A DNA stretch of 64,000 nt. Source: Paenibacillaceae bacterium (GTDB lineage Bacteria > Bacillota > Bacilli > Paenibacillales > Paenibacillaceae). The stretch is from NCBI GenBank assembly GCA_004134985.1, contig REGQ01000064.1, forward strand, positions 394,530 to 458,529, given 5' to 3'. The position numbers and the translations under genes are program-made. The notes below the pieces were generated by a model. It made no database searches and had not been told where the DNA came from. It worked only from the letters and a program-made list of their open reading frames with translations. Shown piece after piece: positions 28,006 through 36,200 of this stretch (position 1 is its first letter; each line of letters opens with the position of its first letter).

Positions 28006-28434
28006 ATGAACATCGCCGAAATGTACGAAAAGGTTAAAGAGATTTATGAAGCAAACGAGGATAAATACTACTTCATAGGGTTGCGATTCGAAGACAAAGA
28101 GCGTGAGATCGGAGAGGTATGTGAGTACAGCCGTCACAATGCCGACCGCGACGATGAGCGCGATTTCCCAGAGTTCGGATCCGAAGAGTATGACGACCTC
28201 CCGGAACTGAACGGCACGAGCGCTTGGAACATGGACCCGAACTCATACGGCAGAGTATATAGCCCCGGATTTGGCAGTCGCATTTCAGCTTGGCACTTGG
28301 AAAGGACCTGCGAGAAATTATTCGTTACTGATCATTGTTACGTAATTGCAGGGGAGATTTGCGGATCTCATGAAGATCCAGATGCTAATGAAATTCTAAT
28401 TAAAGAAGCTATTGTTATCGCAAAAATATTCTAA
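28006..28434 (+). CDS. Hypothetical acidic phage protein
   Basis: A 142-residue soluble, acidic protein (NADRDDERDFPEFGSEEYDD in the middle) with no recognised domain. ATG 28006 follows CGAGGGGGAAACGA. It is the first gene of a plus-strand group (28,006-30,164). The frame upstream to 27940 has no start support. Confidence 0.6.
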   Translation: MNIAEMYEKVKEIYEANEDKYYFIGLRFEDKEREIGEVCEYSRHNADRDDERDFPEFGSEEYDDLPELNGTSAWNMDPNSYGRVYSPGFGSRISAWHLERTCEKLFVTDHCYVIAGEICGSHEDPDANEILIKEAIVIAKIF

Positions 28435-28482
28435 GAGAGTATTACATCCCGCTAGAGGATACATAGAAGGAGGCTATAGGTT

Positions 28483-29163
28483 GTGAGTAGCAACAGAATA
28501 AAAATGATTGGCGATCGCTATGGTCGCCTAACCGTCATACTGGAGTTGGAGCGCAGGAATAATTTTCGATATTTTTTGTGCAAATGTGATTGTGGTGAAG
28601 AACATACCGTTAAAATGGGTGCTTTACGAAACGGGTCAATAAAATCCTGTGGATGCCTGCGCGATGAGCGAGCCAAAACTTTACGCGCCCCGGATCTTAC
28701 GAACACGAGGTTTGATAGGCTCGTCGCAATCGAAACTGTAGGTAGAGCTAAGGGCAATAAGACGTTCCTATGGAGATGCATTTGTGATTGTAAAAATGAA
28801 GTGATTGTGAGGGGAGATTTTCTTAAAGGAAAAGGGGTTAAGTCTTGCGGATGTTTGAAGAAGGAGCAAGACCACCAGAATCTTATATTAGAGATACAGA
28901 AGAGATATATTGAGGGGGTTAAGGTGCCAAGTCTCCGAGCGAAGACTAGAAAAGACAATTCCAGTGGGCATAAGGGTGTTTACTGGGCCAAGCGTGAGCG
29001 AAAATGGGTGGCTAGTATCGGTATAAAAGGTAAATCGGTATATCTTGGATACTTTGCGGACAAGCAAGATGCTATTCGTGCTCGCAAAGAGGCTGAGGAA
29101 AAGTATCACCAACCATATATTGATAAGCTAATGGAGGGGAACGGAAATGAACATTATAATTAA
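28483..29163 (+). CDS. AP2-domain protein with two Cys-rich modules
   Basis: A 226-residue phage AP2/ERF-type DNA-binding protein. Two N-terminal zinc-ribbon-like repeats: FLCKCDCGEEHTV...SIKSCGCL (about residues 30-60) and WRCICDCKNEVIV...VKSCGCL (about 95-125). The C-terminal AP2 domain (about residues 165-215) has SGHKGVYWAKRERKWVA and KSVYLGYFADKQDAIRARK. GTG start behind GAAGGAGG. Such proteins accompany phage homing or regulatory genes, but no HNH nuclease motif is seen. It overlaps the next gene by 17 bp. Confidence 0.8.
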   Translation: MSSNRIKMIGDRYGRLTVILELERRNNFRYFLCKCDCGEEHTVKMGALRNGSIKSCGCLRDERAKTLRAPDLTNTRFDRLVAIETVGRAKGNKTFLWRCICDCKNEVIVRGDFLKGKGVKSCGCLKKEQDHQNLILEIQKRYIEGVKVPSLRAKTRKDNSSGHKGVYWAKRERKWVASIGIKGKSVYLGYFADKQDAIRARKEAEEKYHQPYIDKLMEGNGNEHYN

Positions 29164-29698
29164 AGAGACAGGTAAAAATGAGGTATTAGAGCTAATAGAT
29201 CTTCGCAGCGGAACAAATTACATTGTGGATTTAATTGGCATGTATGATAGCCTTGGTCCGGGGGACCACCAGTTTTTGTACGATGATGAAGAGGGTTTAT
29301 ACGTCTGCACTCACGATACTTACGACTGGTGGGCAAAGGTTGTATCCGATCAATCAGCTTTAAATGACCGGATCGCCGAACTAAAGGAAACTTACGATAG
29401 CGAAGTAATTCATGACATCGTCTCCGGCGCATCTGACGGGGATTTAGAGGACCAAGCCGCGGCCATTAACGCCGCGTTAGATGATTGGCTCGAAGAACAG
29501 GCGGAGTTACCAGAATACATCGGTGCTGTTACATTTGCTCGGATGTTGGGAACAAGCCAACAAAACGTGAGTAAGTCCGCAACAAGAGCGATAAAAACTA
29601 GTTACCGCGGCACCTTTTTAAAGCCAGACGCCATTGTCGATGGTACGCCTGTATGGCTGAGATCGAGAGCCGAAGGTTACGCAAATGCCCAAGAATAA
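29147..29698 (+). CDS. Hypothetical phage protein with possible helix-turn-helix
   Basis: A 183-residue acidic protein between two AP2 genes and overlapping both (17 bp and 14 bp). The C-terminal part YIGAVTFARMLGTSQQNVSKSATRAI looks like a helix-turn-helix, followed by GTPVWLRSRAEGYA. This could be a regulator; the N-terminal 110 residues match nothing I know. Confidence 0.55.
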   Translation: MNIIIKETGKNEVLELIDLRSGTNYIVDLIGMYDSLGPGDHQFLYDDEEGLYVCTHDTYDWWAKVVSDQSALNDRIAELKETYDSEVIHDIVSGASDGDLEDQAAAINAALDDWLEEQAELPEYIGAVTFARMLGTSQQNVSKSATRAIKTSYRGTFLKPDAIVDGTPVWLRSRAEGYANAQE

Positions 29699-30164
29699 TG
29701 CTTCCAGACGCATCGATCTAACTAATCAGGTCTTCGAAGATCTGATCGTTGTACGGCTGAGCGAAGTACGCAACAAGCACAACACTCTGTTGTGGGAATG
29801 TCGGTGCAGCTGCGGTAAAATTGTTTTTTTGCCGGGCACATCACTTCGCGGTGGCCATTATAAAAGTTGTGGGTGTAAACAAGTCGCCAAGAGAGACGCT
29901 GGAGTAAAACGGCATATCGCAAGCGACCGAGTTGATGGTACAAGGATATCGGCGCTCAAGGCAAAGTTGCATGTTGGTAATAAGAGCGGTCATAAAGGGG
30001 TTGCGTGGCTCGATAAGCGCAATAAGTGGCGAGCTTACATTGGCTGGCAGGGAAAAAATATAAACTTAGGGTACTTCAGTACTCTTGAGGAGGCGATAGC
30101 CGCAAGAGTCAAAGCAGAGGAAGAATATCATAATCCGTTGATTGATAAACAGCGAGACAAGTAA
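29685..30164 (+). CDS. AP2-domain protein (second copy, single Cys module)
   Basis: A 159-residue paralogue of the 28,483 gene: one Cys-rich module (WECRCSCGKIVFL...YKSCGCK) and a C-terminal AP2 domain (SGHKGVAWLDKRNKWRAY, INLGYFSTLEEAIAARVKA). It ends with EEEYHNPLIDK, close to EEKYHQPYIDK of the first copy. It has lost one N-terminal repeat or the other gained one. A bidirectional terminator follows. Confidence 0.8.
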   Translation: MPKNNASRRIDLTNQVFEDLIVVRLSEVRNKHNTLLWECRCSCGKIVFLPGTSLRGGHYKSCGCKQVAKRDAGVKRHIASDRVDGTRISALKAKLHVGNKSGHKGVAWLDKRNKWRAYIGWQGKNINLGYFSTLEEAIAARVKAEEEYHNPLIDKQRDK

Positions 30165-30194
30165 AAAGCACCCTTTTGCTTTTGGGTGCTTTTT
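30163..30194. terminator. Bidirectional terminator between convergent genes
   Basis: GCACCC (30168-30173) / GGGTGC (30184-30189) with A-run before and T-run after; it separates the plus-strand AP2 group from the minus-strand repressor operon. Confidence 0.88.
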
Positions 30195-30196
30195 TA

Positions 30197-31537
30197 TTAC
30201 TGAATGTATAAGGAAACAGCGTTTAATATCCGGGTCATGTTGATCTCGGGCAGGAACAGAATCGGCTTATCCTGATCAATAGCCCACGCCTTGGCCTCCC
30301 ACATGGACGCGTGGCTGACAAACCTAGTCAGCACAACGATGATATCCGCATCATCCAACACCTGTATAAAGTCGGGATCATGCTTGCGTCCGTCATGGGT
30401 TAGGATCTCACATGGATAGTTTCCAGCCCCCCCTTTGCGCCAGCCGCCGATGATTGATACTGTCTTACCTGACAGCAGAGATAGGTTAGGCTGACGGTCG
30501 TTCTCCGTCTGCTCGACCAGCTCCTCTGTTATCTCTGTCGGCTCCTCCTCCGGTGTCCCCTCTACTTCACGTAGTTGCCTGAGTAGATCGCTCGCAAAGG
30601 ATTTGAGTTCGGATATCTTGCGTATATCGTCGGGGCTGCGAGTGGTGACCCCTTTGCTGTCTCTAATCGACCGCACCTCTTTGTAAGCCTCAGACAGCTT
30701 ATACTCTGCCGCTGCAACTTCATAGGTCTTTGCCTCCACCTGCCGTTGCTGTTCCCTCAAACGCCCACGCAAACGGGATATTTCATCTTGCTGTTGGGCG
30801 ATCCTTCGGAACAAAAAGGCGTTGTCCCCTTTGTCGCGGCGGAACAATGTCGCAATATGCTTCGTCCGCGTTGGCTCCAGCGCATCTGACATGGGCATAT
30901 GCATGACTACAAATCTAACACGGCGAGCCCCAAACATTTTAACTTCTAAGTCCAGGACCCATCCCAAAGGTCCGATATCCAACATCTCGTCATAAATAAA
31001 CTGGTGGTTGGCTGTCCTCCAAAACTCCGATCTTGTATCAAAAGTTGTGAAGCGATTCGCTGCGTCCCGCCGTGCCTGCTGCTCGGTTTTGACCCCAATT
31101 GCAGTAACCCCGAGCTTAATGTATGCTCCTTCAATTTCTGATCGTGACAACTCCCCCACTGCCGCTTTCCAGTCCTCAGCAGCAAACAGGCAAAACGCCT
31201 GCCAGAATTCTTCTTCGTGCCCCTTGAAAAACTCTAACCGGTTTTGTTGTCCTTCAACCACCGCAGGGTCTTCTTGTATGGTCTCGGAAATTGGACTATC
31301 TGAGATTACCTCCCCCTCAGCCGTCTTGCTTAATATACTCACTGGACTATATTCAGCTCCGCAGCGAGTACAGCGAATAGGTCTTAATGGGTAACTATCT
31401 TCATCCATTTGCAACTCAAATTCTTTAAAATGCATTCTTCCATAATCTTTAACTAACTGCTCATTGCGTTTAGAGCAGTATACACATTGGCCGACAAAGA
31501 AAATTTGAATGTGCACCATTTCCACTGAGTTACGCAT
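30197..31537 (-). CDS. Cys-rich, coiled-coil protein with a C-terminal DUF2325-like domain
   Basis: A 446-residue protein of unknown function, second gene after the repressor (8-bp overlap). An N-terminal possible zinc site (CVYCSKRNEQ ... CTRCGAEYSP), an unknown middle part, a coiled coil around residues 230-305 (FRRIAQQQDEISRLRGRLRE...), and a C-terminal domain KTVSIIGGWRKGG...VLDDADIIVVLTRFVSHASM, which resembles DUF2325 proteins with an NAD-like beta-alpha fold. No protease (ImmA/HEXXH) motif is seen, although such genes usually occupy this place. Confidence 0.6.
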   Translation of the reverse strand: MRNSVEMVHIQIFFVGQCVYCSKRNEQLVKDYGRMHFKEFELQMDEDSYPLRPIRCTRCGAEYSPVSILSKTAEGEVISDSPISETIQEDPAVVEGQQNRLEFFKGHEEEFWQAFCLFAAEDWKAAVGELSRSEIEGAYIKLGVTAIGVKTEQQARRDAANRFTTFDTRSEFWRTANHQFIYDEMLDIGPLGWVLDLEVKMFGARRVRFVVMHMPMSDALEPTRTKHIATLFRRDKGDNAFLFRRIAQQQDEISRLRGRLREQQRQVEAKTYEVAAAEYKLSEAYKEVRSIRDSKGVTTRSPDDIRKISELKSFASDLLRQLREVEGTPEEEPTEITEELVEQTENDRQPNLSLLSGKTVSIIGGWRKGGAGNYPCEILTHDGRKHDPDFIQVLDDADIIVVLTRFVSHASMWEAKAWAIDQDKPILFLPEINMTRILNAVSLYIQ

Positions 31538-31745
31538 CTACGTTTTCCTCGCTATGTTCTAAAATTTCCCCCACCGTCACACCCAGGAAAAAACATAACT
31601 TATCCAGCGTCTCCAAATCAACGCGCTTAGCAGTACCATTATAGAGACCTCCTACAGTGTTGATGGCAAGCCCTGTTCCGCGAACCACATCACGCCGGCT
31701 AAGACGTTTTCTACCCATTATCTCGCTTAATCTATTCACTATCAT
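31530..31745 (-). CDS. XRE/Cro-CI family repressor
   Basis: A 71-residue HTH protein; LSRRDVVRGTGLAINTVGGL is the helix-turn-helix, LETLDKLCFFLGVTVGEILE follows as in HTH_26 proteins. ATG 31745 behind GAGGAGGGGTAATTA. It has no dimerisation or cleavage domain. It faces the plus-strand genes across three operator-like repeats, so it is probably the lysogeny repressor. Confidence 0.82.
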   Translation of the reverse strand: MIVNRLSEIMGRKRLSRRDVVRGTGLAINTVGGLYNGTAKRVDLETLDKLCFFLGVTVGEILEHSEENVDA

Positions 31746-31768
31746 TAATTACCCCTCCTCATAAGGTG

Positions 31769-31862
31769 AATATACACTAAATATAATTATGTATCAACTA
31801 CTTAATATTTTGTGTTGACATGTATATCAGGAAGTGTTATCTTTATATCAGGAAGTTGATAC
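31769..31862. promoter_or_regulatory. Divergent lysogeny promoters with three operator-like repeats
   Basis: Minus-strand promoter for the repressor: TTGATA (31797-31792), 17 bp, TATATT (31774-31769). Plus-strand promoter: TTGACA (31815-31820), 17 bp, TATCTT (31838-31843). Operator-like sites: TGTATCAACTACTT (31790-31803) over the repressor -35; and TATATCAGGAAGT twice (31823-31835 and 31844-31856), 21 bp apart, in the spacer and just after the -10 of the plus-strand promoter. The last runs into TTGATAC, making TATCA-N6-TGATA. Layout is that of a phage genetic switch. Confidence 0.75.
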
Positions 31863-31881
31863 AAAACAAAAGGAGGAAACG

Positions 31882-32433
31882 ATGATGAACGTTATGGTGA
31901 GGGCTTGGGAGATTGCAAGGGCGGCAGTTGTGAAGTTCGGCGGAAAAGTAAAGGAGTACTTCCCACAGGCCCTCATCATGGCGTGGAAAGAAGCAAAACA
32001 GAACGGTGTTCAGACTCACCAATGGACGAATGCTAGAGGCATGAAAGTTACATTGGTTGCTGAGCACATTACAAAAAAAGAATGGAAAGATGACTGGGGA
32101 GTTGTTCATTTTAAAGCGGATAACTGGGTTTATGTCCGCTCAATCAAAATTGGCAATATGGAATTTAATAGCCACATCTCCCGCAGTAGAGTTGATGGAA
32201 AACCAGTAGTTGACGCCGGGGAACGAGTCGTCAACGGAGCAAGAAAGAAAATCTTGGTTATGCTACCCGATGATGTACATACCGCCGTATGGGGTGAGTA
32301 TGATCGGATTGAGGCGGCGAAGAACGCCCGTAGAGCAGCGCGCGAAGAAGCCGAGCGCAAGGATCTGGCGGTCAAAATCAGCAACGGTTACTGCACCCGG
32401 TGCCATAGCTACTGCTACGGAGACTGCCGGTAA
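31882..32433 (+). CDS. Hypothetical phage protein with C-terminal Cys cluster
   Basis: A 183-residue protein, first gene of the plus-strand early transcript opposite the repressor. No domain recognised; basic N-terminal half, helical Ala/Arg/Glu-rich segment (IEAAKNARRAAREEAERKDL) and a C-terminal CTRCHSYCYGDC that may bind a metal. ATG 31882 (or 31885) behind AGGAGGAAACG. Position suggests an early or antirepressor-like function, but that is inference. Confidence 0.6.
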   Translation: MMNVMVRAWEIARAAVVKFGGKVKEYFPQALIMAWKEAKQNGVQTHQWTNARGMKVTLVAEHITKKEWKDDWGVVHFKADNWVYVRSIKIGNMEFNSHISRSRVDGKPVVDAGERVVNGARKKILVMLPDDVHTAVWGEYDRIEAAKNARRAAREEAERKDLAVKISNGYCTRCHSYCYGDCR

Positions 32434-32509
32434 TAATGGAAATGTACCACAACATATTCAACCTCGCATAAGTCCTGACTTCGGTAGGCAGCGCGAAAGG
32501 AAAAATGAT

Positions 32510-33409
32510 ATGACAATTTCAGATAACGTAAAAATGAACATCCTGGAAGAGGGTACTGTTGTCTACGTAGATACCCGTGACAGATATTTGGAGTTTTACG
32601 CTGTATCCGTAACCCAAATGAAGCAAGGTAAGTTGGTACTGCGCCATGCGATGCGCTACCCTACGATGCCGAAAACGGCTGATTACTATATCATAGACGC
32701 TACAGGATACTCAGCTGCGAGTTCTGCGGGATACGTCACCGTTTTTCCATCTTTCGAAAAGTATGACCATTTCGCCTGTGAGATTGTTGGGGAACTCACG
32801 CTGAAACGTTCACTGGAGCCTGTCGCACCTCGCAAGGTGCATGTGATTAAGCGTAGAGAGGGGAGTTTTCCGGATTGGCTTGAAACACACGGAAATAGCA
32901 ACTGCAGCACAGCTGCAGCGGCGTTCAGGGCTATAGAAAGTATATTTGAATCAGTATCCGTTCGCACGATTAAAGATCCAATCTGCGTTGTATCGGGGCA
33001 AAGTGATGATACAGATGCGCTCATATTCGAGGGCGAGCGACTTATGCCTGTGTCGCTGGAGATCGAAGAAGAACACCAAACTGAGATCATTAATCCACTA
33101 ACTGTTGCTGTAGCTGCGGCAGAGGAAAAATTGTATTTGAGTTTCCGAGGCAGCAACCTATACAAAGAAGATATGCATTCAGTGGTGTATAACCGCGCTT
33201 TGGCGGTCCTGATTGGCGAAAGCGATCAGTGGAGTGCCGAAATTGCGAAAGAACTTATCAAAAAAGCCAAGCGGCGCGGCGGTAAATATGAAATGGATAG
33301 GCTGGAGAATTATTGCCGATCAACCGCCGAACTTACAATTGATTCTATAGAAAAATTAGCGGTTATCGCTGAGAAGTGGCTCAGCGAACAACCCAAAGAA
33401 GAGGAGTAA
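32510..33409 (+). CDS. Hypothetical phage protein
   Basis: A 299-residue soluble protein of unknown function; features such as EEGTVVYVDTRDRYLEFYAV at the start and a helical C-terminus. ATG 32510 follows GAAAGGAAAAATGAT; the frame open back to 32210 overlaps the previous gene and is not used. In the early plus-strand group. Confidence 0.55.
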   Translation: MTISDNVKMNILEEGTVVYVDTRDRYLEFYAVSVTQMKQGKLVLRHAMRYPTMPKTADYYIIDATGYSAASSAGYVTVFPSFEKYDHFACEIVGELTLKRSLEPVAPRKVHVIKRREGSFPDWLETHGNSNCSTAAAAFRAIESIFESVSVRTIKDPICVVSGQSDDTDALIFEGERLMPVSLEIEEEHQTEIINPLTVAVAAAEEKLYLSFRGSNLYKEDMHSVVYNRALAVLIGESDQWSAEIAKELIKKAKRRGGKYEMDRLENYCRSTAELTIDSIEKLAVIAEKWLSEQPKEEE

Positions 33410-33412
33410 AAA

Positions 33413-33709
33413 ATGACAAAAACCATACCAGAACTACATCATTTCCGTAGAGTTGAGTTTGGAAATGAAGGGAAAGCGGCAACGATAATAAGAAAAGCTG
33501 GTGCGGAAGGGACATACCGGGAGGAGTACGCTGGTGTTGCGAAAGAGAATGCTTTTCCGGGTGTGTTTGAAATTACGTCAGGGTGCTTGTGCCACCCTGA
33601 AAGACCGCTCGAAAGGGAAGTTGTCTTGATAGCTTGGTGCAACCAAGAGAAATGTTTGCTAGTGTATGACGTAACCGAGCGCTTTGATAATCTGCTTTCT
33701 CAGGTTTAG
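33413..33709 (+). CDS. Hypothetical phage protein
   Basis: A 98-residue protein of unknown function, three bases after the previous gene. It contains GCLCHPERP and a Cys near AWCNQEKCLLVYDV. It is followed by a terminator, so it ends the plus-strand early transcript. Confidence 0.55.
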   Translation: MTKTIPELHHFRRVEFGNEGKAATIIRKAGAEGTYREEYAGVAKENAFPGVFEITSGCLCHPERPLEREVVLIAWCNQEKCLLVYDVTERFDNLLSQV

Positions 33710-33715
33710 ATCAAC

Positions 33716-33751
33716 CCCCACCAGCCACGAGGCCAGTGGGGATATTTTTTT
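33716..33751 (+). terminator. Terminator of the left-arm plus-strand transcript
   Basis: CCCCAC (33716-33721) pairs with GTGGGG (33736-33741); a T-run (33745-33751) follows and touches the stop of the convergent endolysin gene. Confidence 0.75.
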
Positions 33752-35108
33752 ATTTCAACAACCCTACCCGATCCAAGATGACTGCAAGTTGCTCCCGCGT
33801 CACAGGCTGACCCAGCCCAAATACGCCAGGCGACACGCCAGCCAACACGCCAGCCGCTGCAGCCTTGGCAATCGAAGCTTCTGCCCAATGACCTGCCGGC
33901 ACATCATTAAATTCTGTTTTCTTCGGCACTTGTGGTGCCTCCTCTCTTTTTTCAATTCCAAGTGCTTCCGCAACTCCCTCCGCGGTAGCCTGCGCCAATT
34001 GCTCCAGCCATGTGGCGTCCTTAAGCAGTGCCACATCCTCCGCATGAGAGATAAAACCGTATTCCATCAGCACGGCAGGCATCTTCGTTTGCCTCAAAAC
34101 AGCAAGGTTGGCTGTCTTGACTCCCCTGTCTGGTCTGCCTTTGGCCTTGTATAGCGCGGCCACATGACGGTGTATCGTTTCCTGATACGTCTTACTATTC
34201 GCAGAAGCGCTGGTATAACGGAAGGTTTCAAAGCCGCCCTTGTCGGTCGCGCCTGCGTTGATGTGGGTGGAAAGGAAGAAATTTGCCCCTGCTTTATTAG
34301 CGATCGCTGCCCGATCTGATAGTTCAAGAAATACATCAGTTTGTCGGGTATAACTCACCTGAGCGCCCCAATCAGCCAAGAGCTTGCCAATCCGCAGCGC
34401 CAGCTTGAGCGCCAAGTCCTTTTCCTGTAATCCACTTCCGATTGCACCAGGATCTTTGCCGCCATGCCCCGCATCGATAACTACACTTTTTCCTTCCGTT
34501 ATCGTAATTCCCGATCCCATCAAGCGGCCCCATCCGTTATCTTGTGGCCACAGGTATGTGCTGCCCCCGCCGTCCCCGTTGAGTGCATGGACGCAACCCA
34601 ATGAGGACATAACGTCAGCCATCTGGTCGAGTGTTAAAACGCCGATGGAGGTTGCCAGCACCAAATACCCTTCCTTGGTAATTCCCGCCGCCGTGCGCCT
34701 GCTGGAGCCGTTAAGGATATCCGCGCCAGTCTGGTCACGTTTGGCTGTCTCATCGATAACCTTACGACCGTTATCCAGCAGGCGCGGCGATCCCTGCACC
34801 GCCCAAACTGCAGCAGCCGGTGCTTTGCCAATATGCAACGTTCTTTCTGGCAGCATATACAGGACGTCCCGCGGTGCTGTCTTGGGGACGTCTTGGACAA
34901 CAATTTCGCCGTCTACTTTTAAAAAACCGATTGGGGCGCCAATCTTATCGTTTGAGAAATTGAAACTACAGGCAACATCAGCCTTGGACTCCTGCCCTAG
35001 CTGCTTGACGGTCGCTCCCTCCCGGTATGCCGCCGCGATCTTGTCAAAAAGAGGTCTTGAAACAACGTATCGGATCTGGTGGCCTTGAATCGTTTTAGTT
35101 TGAATCAT
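33750..35108 (-). CDS. Endolysin: NAGPA-type glycosidase + N-acetylmuramoyl-L-alanine amidase + SLH domain
   Basis: A 452-residue three-domain lysis enzyme. Residues about 40-210 form a phosphodiester glycosidase (NAGPA/DUF2233) domain with RTAAGITKEGYLVLATS and NGDGGGSTYLWP. About 215-390 is an Amidase_3 domain, which cuts between MurNAc and L-Ala: VVIDAGHGGKDPGAIGSG (His zinc ligand), EKDLALKLALRIG (Glu), FLSTHINAG (His), VLMEYGFISH (catalytic Glu). The last 50 residues resemble one SLH repeat (FNDVPAGHWAEASIAKAA...VTREQLAVILDRV). The first domain may act on teichoic-acid-like glycophosphates; that is inference. Last gene of the lysis module, overlapping the holin gene by 14 bp. Confidence 0.88.
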   Translation of the reverse strand: MIQTKTIQGHQIRYVVSRPLFDKIAAAYREGATVKQLGQESKADVACSFNFSNDKIGAPIGFLKVDGEIVVQDVPKTAPRDVLYMLPERTLHIGKAPAAAVWAVQGSPRLLDNGRKVIDETAKRDQTGADILNGSSRRTAAGITKEGYLVLATSIGVLTLDQMADVMSSLGCVHALNGDGGGSTYLWPQDNGWGRLMGSGITITEGKSVVIDAGHGGKDPGAIGSGLQEKDLALKLALRIGKLLADWGAQVSYTRQTDVFLELSDRAAIANKAGANFFLSTHINAGATDKGGFETFRYTSASANSKTYQETIHRHVAALYKAKGRPDRGVKTANLAVLRQTKMPAVLMEYGFISHAEDVALLKDATWLEQLAQATAEGVAEALGIEKREEAPQVPKKTEFNDVPAGHWAEASIAKAAAAGVLAGVSPGVFGLGQPVTREQLAVILDRVGLLK

Positions 35109-35376
35109 TGGCCGCTACCTTGACTTGCTTTACAAATTGGTGACCAAAGACGGCAAACGCCCCAACCAGAATTCCCTGAATGACCGACAGGACAGACCAG
35201 CCGAGGACAAAGCCTGCAGCCACAATAGCAAGTGCAGTTACGATATACACAATGCTCCAGTTAGGCACTCTTGGTGTTTTCTTAAGGGTAAAACCAACAA
35301 TCCAGCATGCTACCAAAACTCCCAATAACTCAGGTGCAATCATTTCCAATACAATATTCCATTCCATTTCTATCAT
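35095..35376 (-). CDS. Phage holin
   Basis: A 93-residue membrane protein with three hydrophobic stretches (LEMIAPELLGVLVACWIVGF; WSIVYIVTALAIVAAGFVLG; VIQGILVGAFAVFGHQF) and a charged C-terminus, between XhlA and the endolysin. Size, topology and place are those of a holin that opens the membrane at lysis. Confidence 0.85.
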   Translation of the reverse strand: MIEMEWNIVLEMIAPELLGVLVACWIVGFTLKKTPRVPNWSIVYIVTALAIVAAGFVLGWSVLSVIQGILVGAFAVFGHQFVKQVKVAANDSN

Positions 35377-35390
35377 CTCCTAATAGTTTT

Positions 35391-35690
35391 TTATGGTGAA
35401 AGAACTTTAAACAAAATAGCTATTAAGCCCCCGATTAAGCCAGTGATCAAAGCAGCAGCAAACGTTCGCCATAGCCACCTGTTACTTTCCTTTAATTCGT
35501 TTATTTGATGTTGCCCCGCCTTGGCATATTGAAGGGCCTCCTTTGCGATGTCGTCTGAGTTTTCCAACTTATCGACCAACCTACCAACGTTTGACGATAG
35601 TTCGCCAATATTTCTCGCATTGGTTTCTTGCATGAGTTCCATCCTTCCCATCTTCACTGCGATTTCATTTATCGTTTGCTCCTGATTCAT
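35391..35690 (-). CDS. xhlA: XhlA-like hemolysin/lysis protein
   Basis: A 99-residue protein with a helical coiled-coil N-terminus (NEIAVKMGRMELMQETNARN) and one C-terminal membrane helix (RTFAAALITGLIGGLIAILF). XhlA of PBSX works with the holin and amidase in lysis. ATG 35690 behind AGAGAGGGGGGCAGGC. Confidence 0.8.
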   Translation of the reverse strand: MNQEQTINEIAVKMGRMELMQETNARNIGELSSNVGRLVDKLENSDDIAKEALQYAKAGQHQINELKESNRWLWRTFAAALITGLIGGLIAILFKVLSP

Positions 35691-35734
35691 GCCTGCCCCC
35701 CTCTCTCTAAAAATTCCAAGCGTTTGGGAATATA

Positions 35735-35766
35735 AAAAGAAAAAGCCCCGCATTACACGGGGCTGC
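35735..35766 (-). terminator. Terminator between tail-fibre and lysis genes
   Basis: AGCCCCG (35744-35750) pairs with CGGGGCT (35758-35764), then TTTTTCTTTTT on the minus strand. Lysis genes must be reached by readthrough, antitermination or their own promoter. Confidence 0.8.
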
Positions 35767-35771
35767 TGTCG

Positions 35772-35909
35772 TTACTCTGGTCGTCCATCTTTGTTGAGTC
35801 CGAGGGCTGCCAATTCAACTTCCACATCTTGCTGCAGCGTAGCAGGAACTTGCGCGAATGTACGCCTTCCTGCAATGATCAGCGTCGCAAATACAGTAAC
35901 GAGTGCCAT
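35772..35909 (-). CDS. CD1375-type small phage protein
   Basis: A 45-residue product starting MALVTVFATLIIAGRRTF with QVPATLQQDVEVELAALG after it, as in the small proteins at the end of many PBSX-like tail clusters. ATG 35909 behind GAGGAGGTGGATACAAA; the longer frame to 35966 reads through the ribosome binding site. Confidence 0.7.
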   Translation of the reverse strand: MALVTVFATLIIAGRRTFAQVPATLQQDVEVELAALGLNKDGRPE

Positions 35910-35967
35910 TTTGTATCCACCTCCTCCCCATAATAAAAGGAGCCGCAGAAGCATATTAAAAATCATG

Positions 35968-36195
35968 CTATCCGGCTCCTAAAAACAAGACATATAGTTC
36001 GGCGATTGCTTCCATGGCCGTCAGATTCTCCCGCCTGGACTCCGCAAGTTCGGCTTCAAGCTGCGCAATTCGTTCCTCGGCTGACGGTGATGGTTCCGGC
36101 GTTGGTTCAGGCGGTGTGTACGGGTATTTGTATTCGACGCCGTTGACTTCTTCGACGATGTATTGAATGCCGTCTTCTTCGATTATTTTAGCCAC
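35968..36195 (-). CDS. Small tail-associated protein (XkdW-like)
   Basis: A 75-residue protein: an N-terminal beta part (MAKIIEEDGIQYIVEEVNGV), a Pro/Glu linker (PPEPTPEPSPSAEE) and a C-terminal helix. It takes the place of XkdW/XkdX-like genes after the fibres. Function unknown. Confidence 0.6.
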   Translation of the reverse strand: MAKIIEEDGIQYIVEEVNGVEYKYPYTPPEPTPEPSPSAEERIAQLEAELAESRRENLTAMEAIAELYVLFLGAG

Positions 36196-36200
36196 AAACC

